A stretch of DNA of 64,000 nt from Paraburkholderia sp. NMBU_R16 (GTDB lineage: Bacteria; Pseudomonadota; Gammaproteobacteria; Burkholderiales; Burkholderiaceae). Made by a program: the position numbers and the translations under genes. Position 1 is the first letter of the stretch; each line of letters starts with the position of its first letter. The DNA lies in NCBI RefSeq assembly GCF_013282575.1, contig NZ_JAAAYE010000013.1:61703-125702 (forward strand), written 5' to 3'. Below are positions 17,710-26,932 of the stretch, piece after piece. The notes beneath the pieces are model-generated. The model did no database searches. It saw only the letters and a program-made list of their open reading frames with translations, and had not been told where the DNA came from.

Positions 17710-18269
17710 AGCGTGATTCCTTTGGCCTTGAGCGCGGCCGCCAGTGCATGCGTGGCCCTCGAACAGTGCGTCTTCACACTACCTTCGGAGCAACCCATGG
17801 CGGCGGCGGTCTCGGCGACATCCATATCTTCCCAGTAACGCATGAGAAACGCTTCCCGTTGACGCGCCGGTAATTTTTGGATCTCCGCGTCGATGAGTGT
17901 GAGCACCTGATCGCGCTCGAGCTTTTCCTGGCTGCTTTCCGATCCGCTCGTGTGTTCCTGCCCTTCGATCGTCTCGAGCGGGTCGAAATCGTCGTCATCG
18001 GCATTACCGAACGACGAAAAAAGGCTCACCCAGGTGTTCCGGACTTTCTGCCGACGAAAATGGTCGTGCGTTACATTTTGGAGAATACGCTGAAACAGCA
18101 GCGTCAGCTCGGCAAGCGGTCTGTCGCCATATTTTTCGGCGAGCTTGATCATCGCGTCCTGCACGATGTCGAGGGCGGCATCGTCGTCGCGCACGGCGTA
18201 GACGGTCTGCTTGAACGCGCGTCTTTCGATGCTCGACAGGAAGTCGGCGAGTTCCTTTTCTGATGCCAT
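17706..18269 (-). CDS. ECF-type RNA polymerase sigma factor
   Basis: 187-residue sigma-70 family factor with region 2 (ALDIVQDAMIKLAEKYGDRP, LFQRILQNVTHDHFRR) and region 4 (LPARQREAFLMRYWEDMDVA, then CSEGSVKTHCSRATHAL). An acidic linker (NADDDDFDPLETIEG) separates them. It would direct transcription of its own regulon; no matching promoter was identified. ATG 18269 is the family start. First gene of sigma-DUF3619-DUF3106-RDD, all four overlapping or closely spaced, and divergent from ilvB. Confidence 0.93.
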   Translation of the reverse strand: MASEKELADFLSSIERRAFKQTVYAVRDDDAALDIVQDAMIKLAEKYGDRPLAELTLLFQRILQNVTHDHFRRQKVRNTWVSLFSSFGNADDDDFDPLETIEGQEHTSGSESSQEKLERDQVLTLIDAEIQKLPARQREAFLMRYWEDMDVAETAAAMGCSEGSVKTHCSRATHALAAALKAKGITL

Positions 18270-18320
18270 CCCGGGGGCAGCGGCGCGAAGCGCGCGCACG
18301 CCGTGTAATCGATTGAAAAA

Positions 18321-18349
18321 AATATCGCGAAACCCGCGGATGCTAGCAA
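18321..18349 (-). promoter_or_regulatory. Candidate promoter of ECF sigma operon
   Basis: On the minus strand TTGCTA (18349-18344) and GATATT (18326-18321) are 17 bases apart and about 52 bases before the sigma start codon. Plausible housekeeping promoter; an autoregulated ECF promoter could also exist. Confidence 0.4.
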
Positions 18350-18353
18350 ACTT

Positions 18354-18397
18354 TTCGGGGCCATGGGGCACTTATGCCCGTCCTACCTGGCCCCGAA
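18354..18397. repeat. Perfect 10-bp inverted repeat with nested hairpin
   Basis: TTCGGGGCCA (18354-18363) is repeated exactly inverted as TGGCCCCGAA (18388-18397), and the loop holds a second GGGCA/TGCCC hairpin. No T-run follows on either strand, so it is not a standard terminator. It lies between the divergent promoters of the sigma operon and ilvB and could be an operator or a structured RNA element. Confidence 0.6.
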
Positions 18398-18455
18398 CGC
18401 ACCTCGGAGGCCGCCTGGGCTCTGCATGCCGCGTGCCTGGACTGCGATTTTTTGC

Positions 18456-18484
18456 TTGACCGCGCGCTCGGCAGGCGCTAAGGT
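18456..18484 (+). promoter_or_regulatory. Candidate ilvB promoter
   Basis: TTGACC (18456-18461) and TAAGGT (18479-18484) are 17 bases apart. Start of transcription would be near 18491, giving a leader of about 140 bases before ilvB. Confidence 0.55.
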
Positions 18485-18630
18485 TGCCGGTTCGCAACAT
18501 AAGTGACTTGTCTTTTTGGGGCGGGCCCATGAAGTCCGCCAGTCAAACTGGACGCGCCGCTTGAACCCGAGCCACAAGCCCGGCAGAGAGCACCCGATCA
18601 ATTTTTTGCCGAAAATTCGAAAGGTGAACG

Positions 18631-20394
18631 ATGAACATGCCCAGCGCGGAATTCTCCACGTCGGATACCACTCCTTCCCATGAAGCCTCGTCGATAGGCG
18701 CCACCGTGCTCATGCGCGCGCTGGCAGACGAAGGCGTCGAAGTGCTCTGGGGTTATCCCGGCGGCGCAGTGCTCTACATCTACGACGAACTTTACAAGCA
18801 GGACAAGGTTCAACACGTGCTCGTGCGTCACGAGCAGGCCGCGGTCCACGCGGCGGACGGCTACGCGCGTTCGACCGGCAAGGTCGGCGTATGCCTCGTC
18901 ACCTCGGGCCCCGGCGTGACCAATGCCGTCACCGGCATCGCCACGGCCTACATGGATTCGATCCCGCTCGTCATCATCAGCGGCCAGGTGCCCACGGCCG
19001 CGATCGGCCAGGACGCATTCCAGGAATGCGACACGGTCGGCATCACGCGTCCGTGCGTGAAGCACAACTTCCTCGTGAAAGACGTACGCGAGCTCGCAGC
19101 CACCGTGAAGAAGGCGTTTTACATCGCGCGCACGGGACGTCCCGGCCCGGTGTTGATCGATATCCCGAAAGACATCTCGAAAATGCCGTGCGAATACGAG
19201 CCCGTGAAGAGCGTCTCGTTGCGTTCGTACAACCCGGTGACGAAGGGCCATTCGGGGCAGATTCGCAAGGCGGTCTCTCTGCTGCTGTCGGCCAAGCGCC
19301 CCTATATCTATACGGGCGGCGGCATCGTGCTGGCCGACGCGTCGCGCGAGCTGAATCAGTTCGTCGATCTGCTCGGCTACCCGGTTACGAACACGCTGAT
19401 GGGGCTCGGCGCCTATCGCGCGAGCGACAGGAAGTTTCTCGGCATGCTCGGCATGCATGGGACGTACGAAGCCAACATGGCGATGCAAAACTGCGACGTG
19501 CTGATCGCAATCGGCGCGCGGTTCGACGATCGCGTGATCGGCGATCCGCAGCATTTCTCGTCGCGTCCGCGCAAGATCATCCATGTCGACATCGACCCGT
19601 CGTCGATCAGCAAGCGGGTGAAAGTCGACATCCCGATCGTCGGAGACGTGAAAGAAGTGCTCAAGGAGCTCATCGAGCAGCTCCAGCACGCGGAGCACGG
19701 ACCCGATACCGAGGCGCTCGCGCAGTGGTGGAAAGAGATCGAGGCCTGGCGCGAGAAGGACTGCCTCAAGTACGACCGCGCGAGCACGATCATCAAGCCG
19801 CAGTACGTCGTCGAAAAGCTGTGGGAGTTGACGGACGGCAACGCATTCGTTTGCTCGGATGTCGGCCAGCATCAGATGTGGGCCGCGCAGTTCTATCGCT
19901 TCGACAAGCCGCGCCGCTGGATCAACTCGGGCGGCCTCGGCACGATGGGTTTCGGGCTGCCGGCCGCGATGGGCGTCAAGATGGCGCACCCCGAGTCCGA
20001 GGTCGTCTGCATCACGGGCGAAGGTTCCATCCAGATGTGCATCCAGGAGCTGTCGACCTGCAAGCAGTACGACACGCCCGTCAAGATCATTTCGCTCAAC
20101 AACCGCTATCTGGGCATGGTCCGCCAGTGGCAGCAGATCGAATACAGCAAGCGCTATTCGCATTCCTATATGGATGCGCTGCCGGACTTCGTGAAACTGG
20201 CCGAAGCGTATGGCCATGTCGGCATTCGCGTCGAAAAGACGGCGGATGTCGAACCCGCGTTGAAGGAGGCGCTGCGTCTCAAGGATCGCACCGTGTTTCT
20301 AGATTTCCAGACCGATCCGACAGAAAACGTCTGGCCGATGGTTCAAGCCGGCAAGGGCATCACGGAGATGCTGCTCGGCGCCGAGGACCTCTAA
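18631..20394 (+). CDS. ilvB: Acetolactate synthase large subunit
   Basis: Catalytic subunit (587 residues) of acetohydroxyacid synthase, the thiamine-diphosphate and FAD enzyme that makes acetolactate or acetohydroxybutyrate for Val, Leu and Ile. The catalytic Glu region (HEQAAVHAADGYAR), the central GTYEANMAMQNCD segment, and the ThDP motif ending NN (GEGSIQMCIQELS ... LNN) are intact; the usual GDG is GEG here, as I recall from related bacteria. A ribosome site GAAAGGTG precedes the ATG. First gene of ilvB-ilvH-ilvC; it may equally be named ilvI. Confidence 0.96.
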   Translation: MNMPSAEFSTSDTTPSHEASSIGATVLMRALADEGVEVLWGYPGGAVLYIYDELYKQDKVQHVLVRHEQAAVHAADGYARSTGKVGVCLVTSGPGVTNAVTGIATAYMDSIPLVIISGQVPTAAIGQDAFQECDTVGITRPCVKHNFLVKDVRELAATVKKAFYIARTGRPGPVLIDIPKDISKMPCEYEPVKSVSLRSYNPVTKGHSGQIRKAVSLLLSAKRPYIYTGGGIVLADASRELNQFVDLLGYPVTNTLMGLGAYRASDRKFLGMLGMHGTYEANMAMQNCDVLIAIGARFDDRVIGDPQHFSSRPRKIIHVDIDPSSISKRVKVDIPIVGDVKEVLKELIEQLQHAEHGPDTEALAQWWKEIEAWREKDCLKYDRASTIIKPQYVVEKLWELTDGNAFVCSDVGQHQMWAAQFYRFDKPRRWINSGGLGTMGFGLPAAMGVKMAHPESEVVCITGEGSIQMCIQELSTCKQYDTPVKIISLNNRYLGMVRQWQQIEYSKRYSHSYMDALPDFVKLAEAYGHVGIRVEKTADVEPALKEALRLKDRTVFLDFQTDPTENVWPMVQAGKGITEMLLGAEDL

Positions 20395-20515
20395 CGACGG
20401 CCGGTGCCGCGCGCGGCCCGCGCTCGTCCGCCCGCCTTCACGAAAGGCGCGAAGCGGCGAGCGGGAGCGGCGGCATCGCTTCGCATCGACATCTGGATAA
20501 AACGGGAAACACGAC

Positions 20516-21007
20516 ATGAGACACATCATCTCCGTCCTGCTGGAAAACGAACCGGGTGCGCTCTCGCGCATCGTCGGTCTTTTTTCGGCACGCGGCTACA
20601 ACATTGAAACCTTGACGGTGGCGCCGACCGAGGATCGCTCGCTCTCGCGCCTGACCATCGTCTCCATTGGCTCGGACGACGTGATCGAACAGATCACGAA
20701 GCACTTGAACCGCCTGATCGAGGTGGTGAAGGTGGTCGACTTGACCGAAGGCGCCCACATCGAGCGCGAGCTGATGCTGATCAAGGTCCGCGCAGTCGGC
20801 AAGGAGCGCGAAGAAATGAAGCGGATGGCGGACATCTTCCGCGGCCGCATCATCGATGTGACCGAGAAGACCTATACGATCGAGTTGACAGGCGCGAGCG
20901 ACAAGCTCGATGCCTTCATCGAGGCGCTCGACACGACGGTGATTCTCGAGACGGTCCGCACGGGCAGCTCGGGTATCGGCCGCGGCGAGCGGATACTGAA
21001 GGTCTGA
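20516..21007 (+). CDS. ilvH: Acetolactate synthase small regulatory subunit
   Basis: Regulatory subunit (163 residues) that activates the large subunit and confers valine feedback inhibition. The N-terminal ACT domain is typical (HIISVLLENEPGALSRIVGL, FSARGYNIETLTVAPT) and a second ACT-like half follows (ERELMLIKVRAVGKERE). It starts 121 bases after ilvB in the same direction and is followed by ilvC. Length normal. Confidence 0.96.
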   Translation: MRHIISVLLENEPGALSRIVGLFSARGYNIETLTVAPTEDRSLSRLTIVSIGSDDVIEQITKHLNRLIEVVKVVDLTEGAHIERELMLIKVRAVGKEREEMKRMADIFRGRIIDVTEKTYTIELTGASDKLDAFIEALDTTVILETVRTGSSGIGRGERILKV

Positions 21008-22117
<1,110 letters not shown>

Positions 22118-22198
22118 TTTTCGCGCGTCAATGGCGGACCTCGCTCGGCGAGAGCGCTGACAAAGGTCCGCTCGCGAAAGGAATGCGCAATACTTGAG

Positions 22199-22231
22199 GC
22201 CGTCCCGCGCGTCGTGCGCCGGACGGCTTTT
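22199..22231 (+). terminator. Rho-independent terminator after ilvC
   Basis: Stem GCCGTCC / GGACGGC (22199-22205, 22221-22227) followed by TTTT. Another stem, GCGGACCT/AGGTCCGC, lies just before it (about 22132-22171). Both sit between ilvC and psd and suggest that psd has its own promoter. Confidence 0.65.
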
Positions 22232-22268
22232 GCTATCCTATGGTTTTACAAAAAGACTGAAACGATCC

Positions 22269-22907
22269 ATGAATTACCCTCATCCGATCATCGCGCGCGA
22301 AGGCTGGCCATTCATCGCGATTGCCGCTGTCATCGCGCTCGTGATCCATGCGATCGCGGGGTTCGGCGTGGCGTGGCTCTTCTGGCTGCTGCTCGTCTTC
22401 GTCGTGCAATTTTTCCGCGATCCGCCGCGCCCGATTCCGAGCGAGCCGAACGCGGTGCTGTGCCCGGCCGATGGCCGCATCGTCGCAGTCGAGACGACGC
22501 TCGATCCCTACGCCGGTCGCGAAGCGCTCAAAATCAGCGTGTTCATGAACGTCTTCAATGTGCATTCGCAGCGCTCGCCCGTTGACGGCGCGGTCACGAA
22601 AGTCGAGTACTTTCCGGGCGCCTATCTGAATGCAGCCGTCGATAAAGCCTCGCTCGAGAACGAACGCAACGCGGTCGTCATCGAGACAGGCAGCGGCCAT
22701 ACGGTGACCTCGGTGCAGATCGCCGGCCTCATCGCGCGGCGCATTCTCTGCTACGTCCGCGCAGGCGAGCCGCTTGCGCGGGGGCAGCGCTATGGTTTCA
22801 TCCGCTTCGGTTCGCGCGTCGACGTCTACCTGCCGCTCGGCAGCCGCGCCCGTGTCTCGATCGGCGAGAAGGTGCATGCCTCCTCGACGATCCTCGCCGA
22901 GCTTTGA
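22269..22907 (+). CDS. psd: Phosphatidylserine decarboxylase proenzyme (short type)
   Basis: Makes phosphatidylethanolamine from phosphatidylserine at the inner membrane. 212 residues, the short bacterial/archaeal type with an N-terminal hydrophobic pair of helices ([36 protein letters not shown]). The pyruvoyl-forming self-cleavage site is the GS in [14 protein letters not shown] near the C-terminus. ATG 22269 is the family start. It is followed after 21 bases by pssA, which makes its substrate. Confidence 0.94.
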   Translation: MNYPHPIIAREGWPFIAIAAVIALVIHAIAGFGVAWLFWLLLVFVVQFFRDPPRPIPSEPNAVLCPADGRIVAVETTLDPYAGREALKISVFMNVFNVHSQRSPVDGAVTKVEYFPGAYLNAAVDKASLENERNAVVIETGSGHTVTSVQIAGLIARRILCYVRAGEPLARGQRYGFIRFGSRVDVYLPLGSRARVSIGEKVHASSTILAEL

Positions 22908-22928
22908 GCCTGGCTCGAGGAGAGTTCG

Positions 22929-23843
22929 ATGGCCGCATTCAAACCGCGTCGCCCACGCGCCGGAAAATCGGCGCTGCCGGGGCCGTTTCGCCGTCATAAG
23001 ATGTTTCCAGGGGAAGGCCAGCGGGACGGCTCCCTGGTGGACGCCGGATCGGGCGGTGCCCCCGCGCCGGCCGAAAGGCGCCGCGCGGCACGCCAGCAGT
23101 TCCTGCGCAAGCGGGGCATCTATCTGCTGCCGAACGCGTTTACGACGGCCGCGCTTTTCTGCGGGTTCTTCGCCGTCGTACAGGCGATGAACGTGCGCTT
23201 CGAAATTGCGGCGATCGCCATTTTCGTCGCAATGGTGCTCGACGGGATGGACGGGCGCGTCGCGCGCATGACGCATACCCAAAGCGCATTCGGCGAGCAG
23301 TTCGACAGCCTGTCCGACATGGTCTCGTTCGGCGTCGCGCCGGCGCTCGTCATGTACGAGTGGATTTTGAAAGATCTCGGGCGATGGGGATGGCTTGCCG
23401 CCTTCGTCTACTGCTCGGGCGCCGCGCTGCGGCTCGCGCGCTTCAATACGAATATCGGCGTCGTCGACAAGCGCTTCTTCCAGGGCTTGCCGAGCCCGGC
23501 CGCTGCCGCGCTGATCGCGGGCTTCGTCTGGCTCGCGACCGATAACCGGGTGCCGCTCAAGCTGGTGTGGCTGCCGTGGGTGGCATTCGGCCTCACGGTT
23601 TATGCCGGGGTGACGATGGTGTCCAATGCGCCGTTTTACAGCGGCAAGGCGCTCGACGTGCGGCATCGCGTGCCGTTCGCGGCCATCTTGCTCGTCGTCA
23701 TGGCGTTCGTGCTCGTTTCGTCCGATCCTCCGCTCATGCTATTCGGCCTTTTCGTGCTCTACGGCCTATCCGGCTACGCGTTCTGGTCCTATCTGGCATT
23801 GCGCCGCCGTGCCAATCCTGCTCGCTCGGCGCCGCACGACTGA
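22929..23843 (+). CDS. pssA: CDP-diacylglycerol--serine O-phosphatidyltransferase
   Basis: Integral membrane enzyme (304 residues) that makes phosphatidylserine from CDP-diacylglycerol and serine. The CDP-alcohol phosphotransferase motif is complete: DGRVAR, then eight residues, G, three, D, three, D (DGMDGRVARMTHTQ, then FGEQFDSLSD). About 55 extra N-terminal residues are basic and Pro/Gly-rich before the first helix; the true start might be at the ATG at 23001 (MFPGEGQ) but the first ATG has a GAGGAGAG ribosome site. Partner of psd. Confidence 0.94.
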   Translation: MAAFKPRRPRAGKSALPGPFRRHKMFPGEGQRDGSLVDAGSGGAPAPAERRRAARQQFLRKRGIYLLPNAFTTAALFCGFFAVVQAMNVRFEIAAIAIFVAMVLDGMDGRVARMTHTQSAFGEQFDSLSDMVSFGVAPALVMYEWILKDLGRWGWLAAFVYCSGAALRLARFNTNIGVVDKRFFQGLPSPAAAALIAGFVWLATDNRVPLKLVWLPWVAFGLTVYAGVTMVSNAPFYSGKALDVRHRVPFAAILLVVMAFVLVSSDPPLMLFGLFVLYGLSGYAFWSYLALRRRANPARSAPHD

Positions 23844-23870
23844 TCCGTTTCGGCGCCGCTCGGAGTTTTC

Positions 23871-23894
23871 CGCCCGGCGCCGGGGCGCCGGGCG
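23871..23894 (+). terminator. Perfect 11-bp hairpin after pssA
   Basis: CGCCCGGCGCC (23871-23881) pairs fully with GGCGCCGGGCG (23884-23894). There is no immediate T-run (TTTTT comes only at 23903-23907). It ends one base before the -35 of the predicted leuA promoter, so it could be a terminator for psd-pssA or a protein-binding palindrome. Confidence 0.5.
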
Positions 23895-23895
23895 A

Positions 23896-23924
23896 TTGCA
23901 CGTTTTTGCGAATGCCGTTATATT
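23896..23924 (+). promoter_or_regulatory. Predicted leuA promoter
   Basis: TTGCAC (23896-23901), 17-base spacer, TATATT (23919-23924): a good sigma-70 promoter. Transcription would begin near 23931, about 197 bases before the leuA start codon. Confidence 0.65.
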
Positions 23925-23931
23925 CGGCGAC

Positions 23932-24021
23932 ATGCCGAAATTCGCATTTCCCCTCCTGTCGTTTCTAGCCGGTGCGCCGCTATGCGGTCTCGCGCCTGCG
24001 CTCGCGCACCTATCGCGCTGA
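23932..24021 (+). CDS. Possible leucine-rich leader peptide of leuA
   Basis: 29-codon ORF whose ATG falls at the predicted transcription start, so it would be read as a leaderless message. The product has seven Leu in 29 residues and a hydrophobic core (FPLLSFLAG). Three of the seven Leu codons are CTA, a codon that is rare in such GC-rich genomes. A leucine attenuation peptide is one reading; a chance ORF is the other. I see no clear terminator between it and leuA. Confidence 0.3.
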   Translation: MPKFAFPLLSFLAGAPLCGLAPALAHLSR

Positions 24022-24127
24022 CCGTTTTCGCCCCCGTCTGCCTCGTTCGTTGTTCGGCGTCGCCAGCGGTGGCCACGCCGCAATTTCCCTTATCGAACGC
24101 ACCTATCATCGTCCCTGGAGACCCGAG

Positions 24128-25678
24128 ATGGCAGACAAGCTGATTATTTTCGACACGACGTTGCGCGATGGCGAGCAATCGCCGGGCGCGTCGATGACGA
24201 AAGACGAAAAGATTCGCATCGCGAGGCAGCTCGAGCGGATGAAGGTCGATGTGATCGAGGCCGGTTTTGCGGCGAGCTCCAACGGCGATTTCGACGCCAT
24301 CAATGCGATTGCCTCGATCATCAAGGAAAGCACGGTCTGCTCGCTCGCGCGCGCGAACGACAAGGACATCCAGCGGGCCGCCGATGCGTTGCGTCCGGCC
24401 GAGCGCTTCCGCATTCATACGTTTATCGCGACTTCTCCGCTGCACATGGAGAAGAAGCTGCGCATGACGCCCGAACAGGTCTACGAGCAGGCTCGGCTTG
24501 CCGTGCGTTTCGCGCGCAAATTCACGAACGATGTCGAGTTTTCGCCCGAAGACGGCAGCCGTTCCGATATGGACTTTCTGTGCCGCGTGCTCGAAGCGGT
24601 CATCGACGAGGGCGCGACCACGATCAATATCGCCGATACGGTCGGCTACGGCGTGCCCGAGCTCTACGGCAACCTCGTCAAGACGTTGCGCGAGCGCATT
24701 CCGAATTCGGACAAGGCCGTTTTCTCGGTGCATTGCCATAACGACCTCGGCATGGCCGTCGCGAACTCGCTCGCGGGCGTGAAGATCGGCGGGGCGCGTC
24801 AGGTCGAATGCACGATCAACGGCCTGGGCGAGCGTGCCGGCAATACGGCGCTCGAAGAAATCGTGATGGCCGTCAGGACGCGCAAAGACTACTTCGGTCT
24901 CGAGCTCGGCATCGACGCGACGCAGATCGTGCCCGCGTCGAAGCTTGTCTCGCAGATCACGGGCTTCGTCGTGCAACCGAACAAGGCCGTGGTGGGCGCC
25001 AATGCGTTCGCTCACGCATCCGGGATTCATCAGGACGGTGTGCTCAAGGCTCGCGATACCTACGAGATCATGCGCGCCGAGGATGTGGGCTGGTCCGCCA
25101 ACAAGATCGTGCTGGGCAAGCTGTCGGGCCGCAACGCGTTCAAGCAGCGCCTGCAGGAACTGCATGTCACGCTCGACAGCGAAACCGAGCTCAACGCCGC
25201 ATTCTCGCGTTTCAAGGAACTCGCGGACCGCAAGGCCGAGATCTTCGACGAAGACATCATCGCGATCGTTTCCGAGGAATCGGCCGAGGCGCAGGAGCGG
25301 GAACACTACAAGTTCGTCTCGCTTTCGCAGCGCTCGGAGACCGGCGAGCGGCCGCATGCACGCATCGTGGTATCGGTGGGCGGCAAGGAAGTCGTCGGTG
25401 AGGCTGACGGCAACGGTCCTGTCGACGCGACGCTCAATGCCATCGAAGCACAGGCCGCGAGCGGCTCGGAACTGTTGCTGTACTCGGTGAACGCCATTAC
25501 GACGGGTACGCAGGCGCAAGGCGAGGTGACGGTGCGGCTCTCGAAGAGCGGGCGCATCGTGAACGGTGTCGGTACCGATCCCGATATCGTCGCCGCCTCG
25601 GCAAAGGCCTATATCTCGGCGCTCAACAAGCTCTATTCGGGAGCCGACAAGGTCAACCCGCAACGCCCAGAGCTTTGA
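24128..25678 (+). CDS. leuA: 2-Isopropylmalate synthase
   Basis: First committed step of leucine synthesis: acetyl-CoA plus 2-oxoisovalerate to 2-isopropylmalate. 516 residues, the LeuA type 1 size. Catalytic barrel motifs are intact: [12 protein letters not shown], the metal-binding [13 protein letters not shown] and [15 protein letters not shown]. The C-terminal ~130 residues form the leucine-binding regulatory domain ([20 protein letters not shown]). The ATG at 24128 has CTGGAG in front; the longer frame from 23972 has no family support. It has a candidate promoter of its own and a terminator at the end. Confidence 0.97.
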   Translation: MADKLIIFDTTLRDGEQSPGASMTKDEKIRIARQLERMKVDVIEAGFAASSNGDFDAINAIASIIKESTVCSLARANDKDIQRAADALRPAERFRIHTFIATSPLHMEKKLRMTPEQVYEQARLAVRFARKFTNDVEFSPEDGSRSDMDFLCRVLEAVIDEGATTINIADTVGYGVPELYGNLVKTLRERIPNSDKAVFSVHCHNDLGMAVANSLAGVKIGGARQVECTINGLGERAGNTALEEIVMAVRTRKDYFGLELGIDATQIVPASKLVSQITGFVVQPNKAVVGANAFAHASGIHQDGVLKARDTYEIMRAEDVGWSANKIVLGKLSGRNAFKQRLQELHVTLDSETELNAAFSRFKELADRKAEIFDEDIIAIVSEESAEAQEREHYKFVSLSQRSETGERPHARIVVSVGGKEVVGEADGNGPVDATLNAIEAQAASGSELLLYSVNAITTGTQAQGEVTVRLSKSGRIVNGVGTDPDIVAASAKAYISALNKLYSGADKVNPQRPEL

Positions 25679-25682
25679 CGAA

Positions 25683-25746
25683 GACGCGCCGTGCAGCGGC
25701 GCGTCTCGACGCAGCGATCGCAAGGCCTTCCCCGGAAGGCCTTTTT
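25683..25746 (+). terminator. Rho-independent terminator after leuA
   Basis: A first hairpin GACGCGCC/GGCGCGTC (25683-25705) is followed by AAGGCCTTCC/GGAAGGCCTT (about 25722-25742) ending in TTTTT. Strong intrinsic terminator. It may also serve the convergent membrane protein gene. Confidence 0.85.
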
Positions 25747-25769
25747 GCTATCCAGCGTCCCGTTCGGGC

Positions 25770-26141
25770 TCAGCCGCGTGCAGCCACGGTCGCGAGAATC
25801 AGCAAAATGAAGGCTACCACCGCAATCACGGCGTGCACGATGACGATGGCCTTCGGCAGCGCCAGATGCTTCCAGTGGTAGCTCAGATTCATGAAGGCCC
25901 CGCCCGCGGCAGCCAGCACGAACAGGACAATGGCAGCGATGGCGAGGCCTGGCACGCCTACCGTCGCCGCGCCGTAGATGAGCAGAGTGAGGGCGGCGGC
26001 TGCCAGAGTGCCGTGCAGCATCGCCAAGGAAGTCGGAGGGTAGTCCCTGCCGGCGAAACGCATGCCGGCCATGACGACCCCGCCCACGGCCGCAATGGCA
26101 AAAAGCACCGTTGCAGTCAGGAGAATTCGGAACGGCTCCAT
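25770..26141 (-). CDS. Small four-helix membrane protein
   Basis: Unrecognised hydrophobic protein of 123 residues with four membrane segments: ILLTATVLFAIAAVGGVVMA, LAMLHGTLAAAALTLLIYGA, LAIAAIVLFVLAAAGGAFMN and AIVIVHAVIAVVAFILLILA. Two histidines (LHGTL, VHAVI) sit within helices, which might bind heme or a metal; this is a guess. ATG 26141 has GGGAGG in front. Convergent with leuA. Confidence 0.75.
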   Translation of the reverse strand: MEPFRILLTATVLFAIAAVGGVVMAGMRFAGRDYPPTSLAMLHGTLAAAALTLLIYGAATVGVPGLAIAAIVLFVLAAAGGAFMNLSYHWKHLALPKAIVIVHAVIAVVAFILLILATVAARG

Positions 26142-26242
26142 CGATACCTCCCTAAGCGCTGGGGATGCTTTTAGGGAGCAATCCACGTGCCCAGTGCAAA
26201 CCTATCGGGCGTGCATACCTCATGCCACGGCGCTGCTGCACG

Positions 26243-26749
26243 TCACAGCCCAAAGCGGTGACGATCGGGATCGTGCAGTGGATCGGGGGTCTTTTGAGTG
26301 AGCCGCAAGATGCCGGCATCGTCGAAATAAAAGCTGTACATCATGTACCAGACATTCGCTTCCAGATAGCGATAGGTCCAGACCTCGCGCTTCATCAGCG
26401 GAAAGTACGAGGTCTCGACCGGCCGGCCGAAGTTGACGAGCACATCGCGCCGCGTCCATTGGCCGATCTCAGCCTTGTAGAATTCGCTCGGTTGCAGCAC
26501 CTGCCGCAGGCTCTGGACCTTGCCCGTCGGGTCGACATCGGCCGCCATCGTGATTTCGCCCATCGGCTGAGTAGGCCACATCAGACGTTTGCCGCCGCCG
26601 GGCAGATCGTAGATTTCGCGCGGCGGCCCAAAACGAGCGACGAGTGCCGACTGGTCCTCGCCGGGCTGAAAGTGCTCCCACGGCGGCACGCATCCCGCCA
26701 GCAGCATCGCGGCTGCCAGCGTGGCGTAAAGACGCATTCGCATCGACAT
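26243..26749 (-). CDS. Predicted lipoprotein
   Basis: Outer- or inner-membrane lipoprotein of 168 residues: a short signal peptide ends in the lipobox LLAGC (Cys 19). The mature part carries a segment like SmpA/BamE (LVARFGPPREIYDLPGGGKR) repeated later as VLVNFGRPVETSYFP, a pattern seen in small outer-membrane assembly proteins. GGAGG lies before the ATG. The gene faces away from the binding protein gene. Function not known. Confidence 0.8.
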   Translation of the reverse strand: MSMRMRLYATLAAAMLLAGCVPPWEHFQPGEDQSALVARFGPPREIYDLPGGGKRLMWPTQPMGEITMAADVDPTGKVQSLRQVLQPSEFYKAEIGQWTRRDVLVNFGRPVETSYFPLMKREVWTYRYLEANVWYMMYSFYFDDAGILRLTQKTPDPLHDPDRHRFGL

Positions 26750-26932
26750 GACAATCCTCCATTTGCCTCGCGTTTCGCCGGCAGTTCGTTGCATTGCGCC
26801 TTCGCGCATCCCAGCGGCGTTTTATCACGGGTTCGGCCACCGTGCATGGCGAGCGGTCCACGCTTGCGGCGCGGCGCCGCTCGCCCTATGATCCGCGCTT
26901 CGAGCGATTCAGAGCAAGAGGAAGACATACCG

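Larger units (their letters stand above)
18270..18630. other. Divergent intergenic region, sigma operon / ilvB
   Basis: 361 bases without a clear gene. They hold two divergent promoter candidates, the compound inverted repeat, and an ilvB leader with a small CCAG/CTGG hairpin near 18540. The only ATG-started ORF in the leader (18529-18564, 11 codons) has no Ile, Leu or Val codons, so it is not a standard attenuator peptide. Confidence 0.6.

Noticed and set aside
18529..18564. 11-codon ORF in the ilvB leader as attenuator peptide
   Set aside because: No branched-chain amino acid codons and no terminator-like stem after it.
18598..20217. 539-codon minus-strand frame opposite ilvB
   Set aside because: Antisense to a highly conserved enzyme, no family features.
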